From Stutzerimonas stutzeri (GTDB lineage: Bacteria; Pseudomonadota; Gammaproteobacteria; Pseudomonadales; Pseudomonadaceae), in NCBI GenBank assembly GCA_002387205.1, contig DGLA01000016.1:1-64000 (forward strand): a DNA stretch of 64,000 nucleotides, given 5' to 3'. The notes beneath the pieces are model-generated. The model had not been told where the DNA came from, searched no databases, and saw nothing but the letters and a program-made list of their open reading frames with translations. How positions within the stretch are numbered: position 1 is the first letter of the stretch; each line of letters starts with the position of its first letter. The position numbers and the translations under genes were made by a program. Positions 29,303-37,758 of the stretch are shown in pieces.

Positions 29303-29869
29303 CTATGAAGATCTCTCTAGCATTGCCCGACTGTGCTCCCGGCACGCTGCGAGCAACTCCTCGCTGAGCTCCACATCGTCCAGCGCGCGTGCCAGTGCCA
29401 CCCCGCCGATCATTGTTACAGCCAGCTGCAACGCCTGTTCCCTACTTTCCACGCTCACCGGCAGTGCGGCTTGCAGGCGCTCGACAAACCCGCGAAATGT
29501 GCGCGTGTAGCTGTGCCGGACGCGGTCTTTCCGCAGCGCCACGTCGATGGCCATGAACGCCAGAGGGCAACGCGGGTTACCTCCCTGCGCGTGGTCGCTC
29601 TGTAAATAGCCGTCCACCAGCCTGCTCAGGCCTTGCTCACCTAAGGTGTCGAAGTGCGCGGCGCCGAGTCGGGCGGCGTGGGCGATGGCTTGGCCGTAGA
29701 GTTCCGCCTTGCTGCGGAAGTGGTGGTAGAAAGCCCCGCGCGTCAGGCCGGCGTCTTCCATTATCTCGTCGATACCTACCGCATCGAAGCCGAGTAACGA
29801 GAACAGGCGGGCGGCACTGTCGAGAATACGTCCCTTGGTCTGATCGCAACGGTTTTCTGGCCAAGCCAT
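29303..29869 (-). CDS. TetR-family transcriptional regulator
   Basis: A 188-residue repressor-type protein. The N-terminal HTH (about 8-55) reads GRILDSAARLFSLLGFDAVGIDEIMEDAG then LTRGAFYHHFRSKAELY, and an all-helical ligand domain follows. It is divergent from a glutathione S-transferase gene with only 83 bp between starts, and a perfect palindrome lies in that gap, so autorepression and control of the GST gene are likely. This arrangement suggests response to an electrophile (inference). Confidence 0.94.
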   Translation of the reverse strand: MAWPENRCDQTKGRILDSAARLFSLLGFDAVGIDEIMEDAGLTRGAFYHHFRSKAELYGQAIAHAARLGAAHFDTLGEQGLSRLVDGYLQSDHAQGGNPRCPLAFMAIDVALRKDRVRHSYTRTFRGFVERLQAALPVSVESREQALQLAVTMIGGVALARALDDVELSEELLAACREHSRAMLERSS

Positions 29870-29884
29870 CGAGAGCCCTCCGAA

Positions 29885-29902
29885 TTATGTTCTTGAACAT
29901 AA
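29885..29902. promoter_or_regulatory. Perfect palindromic TetR operator candidate
   Basis: TTATGTTC-TT-GAACATAA is an 18-bp perfect inverted repeat with a 2-nt centre, in the gap between the divergent TetR and GST genes and 15 bp upstream of the TetR start. Size and position match typical TetR-family operators. Confidence 0.7.
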
Positions 29903-29952
29903 GCTGCGACTTGGCAGCATGCACGCCTCTCTCGGAAGAAGGAAGCTTTACG

Positions 29953-30612
29953 ATGTCTCTACATATCTATGGCCCCGCTTTCAGCACGCTGGTACGCAGC
30001 GTGCGCCTGTATTGCCTGGAGAAAGGATTAACGGCCGGCAGCGGGATGTGCATTGACGGCCGGCCTGTGCCCCTGCGCAGCGCCGAGCACTTTGCCTTGC
30101 ATCCTTTCGGCCAGGTGCCGGTACTCCTGCATGACGGGAACAGAGTTTTCGAAACTCTGGCGATCTGCAGCTATCTCGACCGAACATTTCCCGACAGCTC
30201 GTTGAAGCCGGAAGATGCCGCTAGCCAAACCCCGGTCGATCAGTGGGCCAGCGCACTGATCACCACGGTGGATACCTGTCTCATTCGCCGCTATCTGCTG
30301 CAGGTCCTCGGCCCGCGCGTTGCCGAACCGCTCGCCGGCCCCGCGCTGGCTGAAGCCGAGCAAGCCGTCGACCGGACTCTAGCCGTGCTAGATGACGAAC
30401 TCGGCAAGCGGGACTTCTTCTGTAGCGTTTGCTATAGCCTGGCAGACGCCTTGCTGACCCCGATGCTTGACTACCTGGCGCGCATGCCAGGTCGCGAATG
30501 GTTGGCCGAGCGGCCAGGGCTCGCGGACTATCTTCAGCGCATGCGACAGCGGTCGTCAGGGCGCAAGGTCCTAGTCGCGCCTGACTTCAGCGAGTTGCAG
30601 ACGGTCGGATAG
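29953..30612 (+). CDS. Glutathione S-transferase
   Basis: A 219-residue GST-fold protein. The N-terminal thioredoxin-like domain (about 1-80) has YGPAFSTLVRSVRLYCLEKGL, the cis-Pro in FGQVPVLLHDG, and the glutathione-binding Glu-Thr equivalent VFETLAICSYLD. An all-helical C-terminal domain follows. The start at 29953 (MSLHIYGPAF) has a purine-rich GGAAGAAGGAAG site; the frame is open to 29887 but that region overlaps the operator. Likely regulated by the adjacent TetR protein. Confidence 0.93.
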   Translation: MSLHIYGPAFSTLVRSVRLYCLEKGLTAGSGMCIDGRPVPLRSAEHFALHPFGQVPVLLHDGNRVFETLAICSYLDRTFPDSSLKPEDAASQTPVDQWASALITTVDTCLIRRYLLQVLGPRVAEPLAGPALAEAEQAVDRTLAVLDDELGKRDFFCSVCYSLADALLTPMLDYLARMPGREWLAERPGLADYLQRMRQRSSGRKVLVAPDFSELQTVG

Positions 30613-30995
30613 AAAGTTTTATCGTCGCAGCGCCGCCGCAGACAACTTCGGTCGCTACCGGCGGCCTTGTGCTATAGCCGGCAGTTCGGATAAATCGCGC
30701 GGCTGTGGCCGTTGTTCATATATCTATCTTCTAATGACCGGCCGCTACTGGCCGTTAGCAGTCCAATGCCGCAACCGGCCAGTAGCAGATGTGCATAACC
30801 TCGGTTCAACCGCAATGAACCGCTGGCACGCCACGCCGCAGCAGAAGGTCTCGTCCACTTTTTCAATGGCCGGCTGATTGTGATCCGGTTCCTCGGCGGC
30901 TGGGCCGAACCTCTGCGTTCGACTGGGTTCAGTTTAAGTAATGAAAGCTACAGCGGTGACAACCCTGGGCTGAGCTTGAGCGCACCCTGCGTGCA
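30613..30995. other. Intergenic region with palindromes upstream of the WecG-like gene
   Basis: About 380 bp with the 10-bp inverted repeat described separately and otherwise no recognisable gene. Composition is less GC-rich around 30690-30740 (CATATATCTATCTTCTAATG), which may be promoter DNA. Confidence 0.5.
30744..30786. repeat. 10-bp inverted repeat, possible decayed dispersed palindrome
   Basis: GCTACTGGCC at 30744-30753 is exactly repeated in inverted form (GGCCAGTAGC) at 30777-30786 with a 23-nt spacer. The flanking AATGACCGGCC and CCGTTAGCAGTC resemble palindromic TGACCGCTxxxGGCC elements seen in pseudomonads. No U-tract, so a terminator is unlikely. Confidence 0.5.
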
Positions 30996-31814
30996 GTGCC
31001 ACGCGCCGAACGAGGAGGCAGCCTTTTGCAAAAGCACCCGGGACGCAAGGAGCTGAATGCAGACGAGCGACCGTCCTGTTGCAATAGCCAAAGCACAATA
31101 AGAGGGTTCGGTATCGACTTCTACGACGGATCGAATGCTGAGCTCGTCGACCATGTCATAGATGCGAGCGAGGATGCGTTCAGCTATATCGTCACCCCGA
31201 ACGTCAACCACGTGGTCCGGCTCGAAGATGATTTTGAGCTTCGCAGCGCCTATGCCAAGGCCAGCCACAGGATTTGCGACAGCCAGGTGTTGAAAGGCTT
31301 GATGAAGCTGCTGCGCATCCCTGTCCCTGACGTCATCCCCGGCAGTAACCTGACCGGGGAACTGATGTGCATCGCCGAGGCGAAGGCGTGGCGGGTTACC
31401 GTGATTGGCAGCGACGCTTCGCAGATACGAACCATGCGTCAGCTATACCCGAACGTGACCTTCTTTCACCACAACCCACCCATGGGGTTCTTCGACCAAC
31501 CGCAGGCTGTTCAGGCGTGCCTGGACTTCGTCATCCACCACCCCGCCGAACTCGTGGTGCTTGCCGTGGGTTGCCCGCGTCAGGAAATTCTTGGACGGTT
31601 GATCCAGGCCGATGGGCGAGCACGAGGGGTCGGGCTCTGCGTCGGGGCGTCCATCGACTTCCTCTCGGGCAAGGTCAGGCGGGCGCCGAAATGGATGCAG
31701 CGGATGTCGCTCGAATGGCTGCACCGTATGTGCACCGAACCTCGGCGCCTGGCAAAGCGCTACGCCAACGACGCGGTGCGCATGATCCCGATCCTGTACC
31801 GGCAGTTTCGGTGA
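30996..31814 (+). CDS. WecG/TagA/CpsF-family glycosyltransferase (start uncertain)
   Basis: GT26-type glycosyltransferase expected to add a sugar to a polyprenyl-linked precursor at the inner membrane face. Family blocks: GFGIDFYDGSNAELVD, VTPNVNHVVRLEDD, VIPGSNLTGELM, the glycine-rich VLAVGCPRQE, and VGASIDFLSGKVRRAPKWMQ followed by LEWLHRMCTEPRRLAKRY. The core begins only around 31100. The best ribosome site (AAGGAG, 31047-31052) and ATG (31057) are in a different frame that ends after 14 codons, so either the start lies upstream as given, a non-ATG codon is used, or the 5' end is frameshifted. The gene is isolated from any polysaccharide cluster. Confidence 0.8.
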   Translation: MPRAERGGSLLQKHPGRKELNADERPSCCNSQSTIRGFGIDFYDGSNAELVDHVIDASEDAFSYIVTPNVNHVVRLEDDFELRSAYAKASHRICDSQVLKGLMKLLRIPVPDVIPGSNLTGELMCIAEAKAWRVTVIGSDASQIRTMRQLYPNVTFFHHNPPMGFFDQPQAVQACLDFVIHHPAELVVLAVGCPRQEILGRLIQADGRARGVGLCVGASIDFLSGKVRRAPKWMQRMSLEWLHRMCTEPRRLAKRYANDAVRMIPILYRQFR

Positions 31815-32122
31815 GGGCTAGCACTTCGCCGCATGGATGGCTCGCCATTGTGGATCAGCCGAAGGCGTGATTGGCGTACCGATGGGCTGGTGCGCTTGGG
31901 GTGTAGTGGCGGTACAGGCTACGTTCGCGGTAGACACGCAAGCGCCGCTGCCGATTCCATCCTAAGGATAAGATAGCCATCAACCTGCCACAGGTTCAGT
32001 CGATGCGGAGACGGCGTCCAGTGCCGGGTCGCGACTCGGGAGCTGTACATCCATACAGATATTTGTTGCCTGCACGCCTGCCGCTGCGCATGCTATGTGC
32101 CAGGCAAATGACCAGTGACCAC
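31815..32122 (+). other. Intergenic region before topB, nothing recognised
   Basis: About 308 bp without a gene, hairpin or repeat that I can support. The topB frame is open back to 32003, so part could be an N-terminal extension, but family alignment starts at 32123-32126. Confidence 0.45.
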
Positions 32123-34072
32123 ATGATGCGGCTGTTTCTCTGCGAAAAACCCTCCCAAGCGAAGGATATCGCCCAGGTGCTCGGCGCCACGAGGCGTGGT
32201 GATGGCTGCTGGCTCGGCGCGGGCGTGACTGTTACCTGGTGCATTGGCCATCTGTTGGAAACCGCACCGCCCGACAGCTATGACGCCCGCTACAAGCGCT
32301 GGGTATTGGCTGACCTGCCGATCGTGCCCGAGCGTTGGAAGATGCAGGTCAAACCCAAGACGGCGAGCCAGTACAAGGCGGTCAAGCGCCTGCTGGGCGA
32401 GGCCAGCGAACTGGTGATCGCCACCGATGCCGATCGCGAAGGCGAGATGATTGCCCGCGAGCTGGTCGAGCACTGTCGCTACCGAGGACCGATACAACGC
32501 TTGTGGTTGTCGGCGCTGGACGAGGCCTCGATCCGCAAGGCACTCGGCGCGCTGCGAGCTGGGGTCGATACCTTCAATCTTTATCAGTCGGCGCTGGGTC
32601 GCTCGCGTGCGGACTGGCTGATCGGCATGAACATGAGCCGGCTGTTCACCCTGCTCGGGCGGCAGTCCGGCTATCAGGGCGTGCTCCCGGTTGGTCGCGT
32701 GCAGACACCAACGCTGCGGCTGGTGGTCGATCGTGATCGCAGCATCGCCAGCTTTGTTCCACAGCCGTTCTGGGCCATCGAGGTGCAGCTGCTGGGCGAT
32801 GATCCCGTGCCGTTCACGGCGCAGTGGCGTGCTCCGGATGAGCAGTGCGATGAGCAGGGCCGTTGCCTCGATCAGCGCCTTGCCCTTGAAGCTGCCGATG
32901 CCATGCGTGCGATCGGCAGCGCCCAGCTGGAAAGGCTCAAGACCGAGCGAATGCGCGAAGCGCCACCGCTGCCGTTCGACCTCGGCACCTTGCAGGAAGT
33001 CTGCTCGAAGAAACTCGGGCTTGGCGCGCAGGAAACGCTGGATATCGCTCAGTCGCTGTACGAAACCCACAAGCTCATTACTTATCCGCGCAGCGATTGC
33101 GGTTACCTGCCGCTGAGTCAGCACAGCGAAGCGGCGGGCATTCTTGCCGCACTGGCACAGGCCGATCCGGCCCTCGGCGAGCTCAAGCCTCACCTTGATC
33201 CCCGACGCAAGTCGCGCGCCTGGAATGACGCCAAGGTCGGCGCGCACCACGGCATCATCCCCACAACTGCAACGGGCGCATTCGAGCGGCTGACCGGCAA
33301 GCCGCGGGCGGTCTATACGCTGATCCGTGCGCGCTATCTGGCGCAGTTCCTGCCCAACCATGAATACGATCGCACCCAGGCGGACTTCGACTGTGCGGGC
33401 CAGGCGCTGCGGGCGGTGGGCAAGCAGATTGTCGAGCCGGGCTGGAAGCGCGCCTTGCCCGAGGCGCTGGCGGCCAGCCGCGGCCGGGAAGCGGCCGTGC
33501 CGCAAACATTACCTGTGCTGCGAGAGGGGCAGACGTGTCCGATTCACGACCTGATGTTCAAGGACCTCTGGACGCAACCGCCCAAGCCCTTCACCGAAGG
33601 AGACCTGATCAAGGCGATGAAGAATGTCGCCAAGCTGGTGGACGATCCCAAGCTGAAACAAAAGCTCAAGGACACCACCGGCATCGGCACCGAAGCGACC
33701 CGTGCCGGCATCATTCAGGGCCTGCTCGATCGCGGTTACCTGAGCAAGCAGGGCAAGGCGTTGGCCGCGACCCCAGCTGCGTTCAGCCTGATCGATGCGG
33801 TGCCGCGCGCCATCGCCGATCCGGGCACTACGGCGATCTGGGAGCAGGCGCTGGACATGGTGCAAAGCGGCGAGATGAGCCTGGACGAATTCGTCAGCAA
33901 ACAATCGGCGTGGATGAGCAAGCAGGTCGAGCGTTGCAAGGGCGTTCGCCTGACCATCAGCGGGCCCGCTGCACCAGCAGGTCGCGGCGCACCCTGGAAA
34001 AAGCGCAAGGGTGCGGGCCGCAAAACGGCATCAAAGGCCCGGCGAACGGTCAGTTCACCCAGCCCGGCGTGA
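32123..34072 (+). CDS. topB: DNA topoisomerase III (type IA)
   Basis: A 649-residue type IA topoisomerase that relaxes and decatenates DNA. The Toprim domain (about 1-150) starts MMRLFLCEKPSQAKDIAQVL and contains the acidic TDADREGE (about 101-108). The active-site Tyr is in HKLITYPRSDCGYLP (Tyr321). Later blocks QTPTLRLVVDRD and TGIGTEATRAGIIQGLLDRGYL match TopB. There is no C-terminal zinc-finger cluster, only a basic tail (GAPWKKRKGAGRKTASKARR), as usual for TopB. No plasmid or ICE genes adjoin, so it looks like the chromosomal copy. Confidence 0.96.
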   Translation: MMRLFLCEKPSQAKDIAQVLGATRRGDGCWLGAGVTVTWCIGHLLETAPPDSYDARYKRWVLADLPIVPERWKMQVKPKTASQYKAVKRLLGEASELVIATDADREGEMIARELVEHCRYRGPIQRLWLSALDEASIRKALGALRAGVDTFNLYQSALGRSRADWLIGMNMSRLFTLLGRQSGYQGVLPVGRVQTPTLRLVVDRDRSIASFVPQPFWAIEVQLLGDDPVPFTAQWRAPDEQCDEQGRCLDQRLALEAADAMRAIGSAQLERLKTERMREAPPLPFDLGTLQEVCSKKLGLGAQETLDIAQSLYETHKLITYPRSDCGYLPLSQHSEAAGILAALAQADPALGELKPHLDPRRKSRAWNDAKVGAHHGIIPTTATGAFERLTGKPRAVYTLIRARYLAQFLPNHEYDRTQADFDCAGQALRAVGKQIVEPGWKRALPEALAASRGREAAVPQTLPVLREGQTCPIHDLMFKDLWTQPPKPFTEGDLIKAMKNVAKLVDDPKLKQKLKDTTGIGTEATRAGIIQGLLDRGYLSKQGKALAATPAAFSLIDAVPRAIADPGTTAIWEQALDMVQSGEMSLDEFVSKQSAWMSKQVERCKGVRLTISGPAAPAGRGAPWKKRKGAGRKTASKARRTVSSPSPA

Positions 34073-34149
34073 CAACTGCTGTTGCTTCAGCCAACGGATC
34101 GGCTCTTCCTGTTTAGAATGGGCGCCTTTTCATCGAGACGATTTGCCCC

Positions 34150-35094
34150 ATGCAGCCTGATGTTCTCGCCACTCTCCAGCAGCACCTCAGCCAAGCCCTT
34201 ATCCAGGTGCCGGACGAAACCCGCCGGCTCTTCCATGGCCGGGGGCGCTGCTGGGCCGGGCTCGAGCACGTCACCGTCGATTGGTTACCAGGCGTGGTGC
34301 TGGTTTCGCTGTTTCGTGAGCCTGCCGAGTCGGAGCTCGACGGACTGATACAGATGTTGTCGGTGCTGACCGGGGAGCAGGCGTGGGCGGCGAGCGGGGC
34401 GCATACCCTGCTGCTGCAGCACCGCTACCTATCTGATAGCCGGATGCAGCAGCTGCTTGGCGAGCCGGTCGAGGAGTGGGTGATCAGCGAGAACGGACTG
34501 CGCTACAAACTCGACCTCGGCATCAAACAGAACAATGGGCTGTTTCTGGATATGCGCTACGGCAGGCGCTGGGTTCAACAGCATGCCCAGGACAAGCGGA
34601 TACTCAACCTGTTCGCCTATACCTGTGGGTTCTCCGTGGCGGCTATCGCTGGTGGCGCCGAGCATGTAGTCAATCTCGACATGGCGCGCGCCGCGCTGAG
34701 CCGCGGGCGCGACAACCATCGGCTCAACGAGCATGACCTGAGCAGGGTCAGCTTTCTTGGCCATGAGCTGTTCAAGTCCTGGGGCAAGGTTAAGAAGACC
34801 GGTCCCTACGATCTGGTGATTATCGATCCGCCGTCTTTTCAGAAGGGCAGCTTTGCCTTGAGTCGTGATTACCAGAAGATTCTCAGGCGCCTGCCCGAGC
34901 TGCTTACCGAAACAGGTGCCGTGCTGGCCTGCGTCAACGACCCGGATACGGGCCCGGATTTCCTCATCCAGGGCATGGCGGCCGAAGCGCCGGAGATGGT
35001 GTTCCAGGAGCGCCTGGACAACCCGCCGGAGTTTCCCGATATCAGCCCGGACAGCGGCCTCAAGGCGCTGGTGTTTCGTCGCGTACAGCAGTGA
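34150..35094 (+). CDS. Class I SAM-dependent methyltransferase (RlmI/RlmL-C-like)
   Basis: A 314-residue methyltransferase similar to the catalytic part of 23S rRNA m5C/m2G enzymes. Visible motifs: GLFLDMRYGRRW, SAM-binding motif I NLFAYTCGFSVAA, motif II acidic residue in VNLDMA, and catalytic-type IIDPPSFQKGSF. It lacks the PUA or THUMP domain of full RlmI/RlmL, the N-terminal 120 residues being a different helical region. The substrate is likely RNA but unproven. It begins 77 bp after topB. Confidence 0.9.
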   Translation: MQPDVLATLQQHLSQALIQVPDETRRLFHGRGRCWAGLEHVTVDWLPGVVLVSLFREPAESELDGLIQMLSVLTGEQAWAASGAHTLLLQHRYLSDSRMQQLLGEPVEEWVISENGLRYKLDLGIKQNNGLFLDMRYGRRWVQQHAQDKRILNLFAYTCGFSVAAIAGGAEHVVNLDMARAALSRGRDNHRLNEHDLSRVSFLGHELFKSWGKVKKTGPYDLVIIDPPSFQKGSFALSRDYQKILRRLPELLTETGAVLACVNDPDTGPDFLIQGMAAEAPEMVFQERLDNPPEFPDISPDSGLKALVFRRVQQ

Positions 35095-35127
35095 TCCCGG
35101 GGCAAGCCTGTTTCCGTGCTGTCTGCT

Positions 35128-35796
35128 CTAAGCCGTCGGAGGCGTCAGGCCGCAACCCTTGAGGATGATGTGTATCAGGTTCTCGGTGGCCAACGAGAAA
35201 TCGGCCTTTGTCATCCGCTTGTGGCCGGTGACACGCTGGATCTGGTGTGAAAAGTCCGCGTAATGCTGAGTACTGCTCCAGATCAGGAAAATGAGGTGCG
35301 TAGGGTCGACAGGGTCCATCTTGCCGGCTGCGATCCAGGCTTCGAATACCGCTGCGCGCCCTCGAAACCAGTTGCGGTAGTCCTGATTGAAATGCTCCGA
35401 CAGGCATTCACAGCCGCCAATGACCTCCATGGCGAAGATCCTCGACGCCTCGGGATTGCGCCGGGAAAATTCCATCTTGATCCGAATGTAACGGGCCAGC
35501 GCCTCCGCAGGATCATCGTCGACCGTCAGGTCATCGAACGCCGTGTCCCACAGCTCGAGGATATGCCGCATCACCTCGACGTAGAGCCCCAGCTTGCTGT
35601 TGAAATAATAGTGAAGGTTGGCCTTGGGCAGCCCCGCGCGCAGGGCAATGGCATTCATGCTTGTGCCCTTGAAACCGTATCGGGCAAATTCCTCGGCGGC
35701 AGCGGTCAGGATGGTTTCCTCGTTCTTCTGTCGGATGCGCCCGGCGGGTTTGCCGGTCGAGGAGTAGAGCGGCAGCGTGGCTTCGTTGTTGTTCAT
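35128..35796 (-). CDS. TetR-family regulator, RutR-like
   Basis: A 222-residue regulator with N-terminal HTH (EETILTAAAEEFARYGFKGTSMNAIALRAGLPKANLHYYF) and the RutR-type C-terminal domain (RIFAMEVIGGCECLSEHF, MDPVDPTHLIFLIWSSTQHYADF). RutR binds uracil/thymine in E. coli and controls pyrimidine and purine genes, so a nucleobase ligand is likely here. The ATG at 35796 follows CAGGACT. It is downstream of the NCS2 permease by 48 bp and probably co-transcribed, supporting local control of nucleobase uptake. Confidence 0.9.
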   Translation of the reverse strand: MNNNEATLPLYSSTGKPAGRIRQKNEETILTAAAEEFARYGFKGTSMNAIALRAGLPKANLHYYFNSKLGLYVEVMRHILELWDTAFDDLTVDDDPAEALARYIRIKMEFSRRNPEASRIFAMEVIGGCECLSEHFNQDYRNWFRGRAAVFEAWIAAGKMDPVDPTHLIFLIWSSTQHYADFSHQIQRVTGHKRMTKADFSLATENLIHIILKGCGLTPPTA

Positions 35797-35844
35797 AGTC
35801 CTGACCAGTGAGGCGGTGGCGGCCGACGCCACCGTAAGTGTGGA

Positions 35845-37215
35845 TCAAGCCTGCTGCGCGCGGGCAACCGTAATGGACTCGGTCTGCTCACGGGGCAACA
35901 GCAGGTCCAGCAGAATAGCCGTCAGGCCGCCGCAGGTGATGGCCGAGTCGAACAGATTCTGCACGAGTCTGGGCATCTGGTGCAGCAGCTCCGGTTGCGC
36001 TGCCACGCCCAGGCCAATACCCAGCGAGGCGGCGATGATCAGCATGTTGCGCCTGTCCAGCCTAACCTGCGAGAGGATGCGGATGCCGGCGGCGGCGACG
36101 CTGCCGAACATGATCAGGGTGGCGCCGCCGAGCACCGGCTTGGGGATCTGCTGCAGCACCGCGCCGAGCAGCGGGAACAGGCCGAGGGCGAACAGGATCG
36201 CACCGATGTACAGCCCGACGTGGCGGCTGGCCACGCCCGTCATCTGGATCACGCCGTTATTCTGCGCGAAGGTCGTGTTGGGAAAGGCGCTGAAGGTGGC
36301 AGCAATCAGGCAACTGACGCCATCGCCGAGAATCCCGCCGCGCAGGCGCCGCAGGTAGCTAGGACCTTCGATCGGCTGGCGCGAAAGCATGCAGTTGGCG
36401 GTCAGGTCGCCGACCGTTTCGATGGTGCTGATGACGTAGATGAGTGCTACCGGTACGAAGGCTGTCCAGTCGAAGGAGAAGCCGTATCGGAAGGGCATCG
36501 GCACGCTCATCAGCGGCAGCTCGGGCAGCGGTTGCGGAACCAGCTTGCCGCTGATCAGGGCGGCAAGGCTGCCAACGGCAAGGCCGATGACAATGGCCGA
36601 TAGGCGAACCCAGGGCTGCTGCGAGCGGTTGAGCAGAATGATGGTCAGCAACACCAGCGCACCCAGTGCCAGGTTGCGCGGCGCGCCGAAGTCATCGGCC
36701 TTGAACCCACCGCCCAAGTCGGTGATGCCGACCTTGATCAGGCTGACGCCGATCAGGGTAATGACGATCCCGGTCACCAGCGGCGTGATGACTTTGCGCA
36801 GCTGGCCAATGAAGCGGCTGAGAACGATCTGCACGAAGGCGCCGAAGAAGCACACGCCGAATATCATCGCCAGGATGTCTTCCGGGCTGCCGCCGCGGCT
36901 CTTGACCAGCAGGCCAGCCGACAGCACCGCCCCGAGAAAGGCGAAGCTGGTGCCCTGCAGGCAAATCATGCCGGCGCCGATCCCCCATGGACTGCGGGCC
37001 TGAAGAAAGGTGCCGACACCGGAAACCATCAGCGCCATGCTGATCAGATAGGGCAGGTGATCGCCGAGACCCAGCACGGCGCCGATGACCAGCGGCGGGG
37101 TGATGATGCCGACGAAGCTGGCAAGGATGTGCTGCAGGGCGGCGAAGATCGCCGGCAACGGCGCGGGGCGATCGTACAGGCCATGGATCAGGTCGGCTTC
37201 GGTATGTTCTTTCAT
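35845..37215 (-). CDS. NCS2 nucleobase permease (xanthine/uric acid or uracil type)
   Basis: A 456-residue proton symporter of the NCS2/NAT family with about 12-14 helices. The signature IETVGDLTANCML carries the transport-critical Glu, and QNNGVIQMTGVASRHVG is the conserved NAT motif region closest to XanP/UacT purine transporters. GAGG precedes the ATG at 37215. It is flanked by a Tsx-like porin gene upstream and a RutR-like regulator downstream on the same strand. Xanthine or urate is the best guess; uracil is possible. Confidence 0.92.
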   Translation of the reverse strand: MKEHTEADLIHGLYDRPAPLPAIFAALQHILASFVGIITPPLVIGAVLGLGDHLPYLISMALMVSGVGTFLQARSPWGIGAGMICLQGTSFAFLGAVLSAGLLVKSRGGSPEDILAMIFGVCFFGAFVQIVLSRFIGQLRKVITPLVTGIVITLIGVSLIKVGITDLGGGFKADDFGAPRNLALGALVLLTIILLNRSQQPWVRLSAIVIGLAVGSLAALISGKLVPQPLPELPLMSVPMPFRYGFSFDWTAFVPVALIYVISTIETVGDLTANCMLSRQPIEGPSYLRRLRGGILGDGVSCLIAATFSAFPNTTFAQNNGVIQMTGVASRHVGLYIGAILFALGLFPLLGAVLQQIPKPVLGGATLIMFGSVAAAGIRILSQVRLDRRNMLIIAASLGIGLGVAAQPELLHQMPRLVQNLFDSAITCGGLTAILLDLLLPREQTESITVARAQQA

Positions 37216-37758
37216 GGCAGTGGCCTCAGAGGGGAAGGGTTGGCACAGGTTCAAATGCCTGTCTCGGTGCTTGCCCTGGTGCAAGAAGCTGACCACTTGC
37301 TTAGTTTTTTCGCGTCGAAGGGCCCCCGGCGACGCGTCCAGGCTGCGGATCTAGTGGGGCGTAGTGCTTCCAGTCTGTCGTACCAGCCGTCACCCTGTGC
37401 TCGGCTAATGAGGTGTAGAGCTGGCTAGAGAACGTAGTCGTGCACCAAAAGGCTGCCATGCGCAGGATCAGCTGCTCGCTTTTGTCGCGTCCCGCAGTTG
37501 CCGCCCGAGTTTCGGCAGCGCAGGACATGCTTTTGCGGCCCTGTTTTCGTACGGGGTGGTTTGTTCACGCCCCGCAAGGGCTAGACAGGAAAGGGGTCAC
37601 TGCCATGTGCTTGCAGTGTCGCTCGTCTGTGCTGCAACCGTCCGGTATCGAAGGATTGGCTGGTGTCGGATCGTTGAACTACGCAGCAGCCGACGTTGCA
37701 AACGACGGCTGCCCAGGAGCGTGCCTGGCCGCCCGTACGCGCCGGGCGGCGGGCATGA
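37216..37758 (-). other. Intergenic region between Tsx-like gene and nucleobase permease
   Basis: The 543 bp contain the permease promoter and the end of the Tsx-like transcript. The hairpin at 37728-37750 is the only structure I can support. No open frame here resembles a protein family. Confidence 0.5.
37728..37750 (-). terminator. GC-rich hairpin after the Tsx-like gene
   Basis: GCCGCCCG pairs perfectly with CGGGCGGC across a 7-nt loop, 9 bp beyond the stop codon of the Tsx-like gene. There is no U-run, so termination may be weak or the hairpin may act as a 3' stabiliser. Confidence 0.5.
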
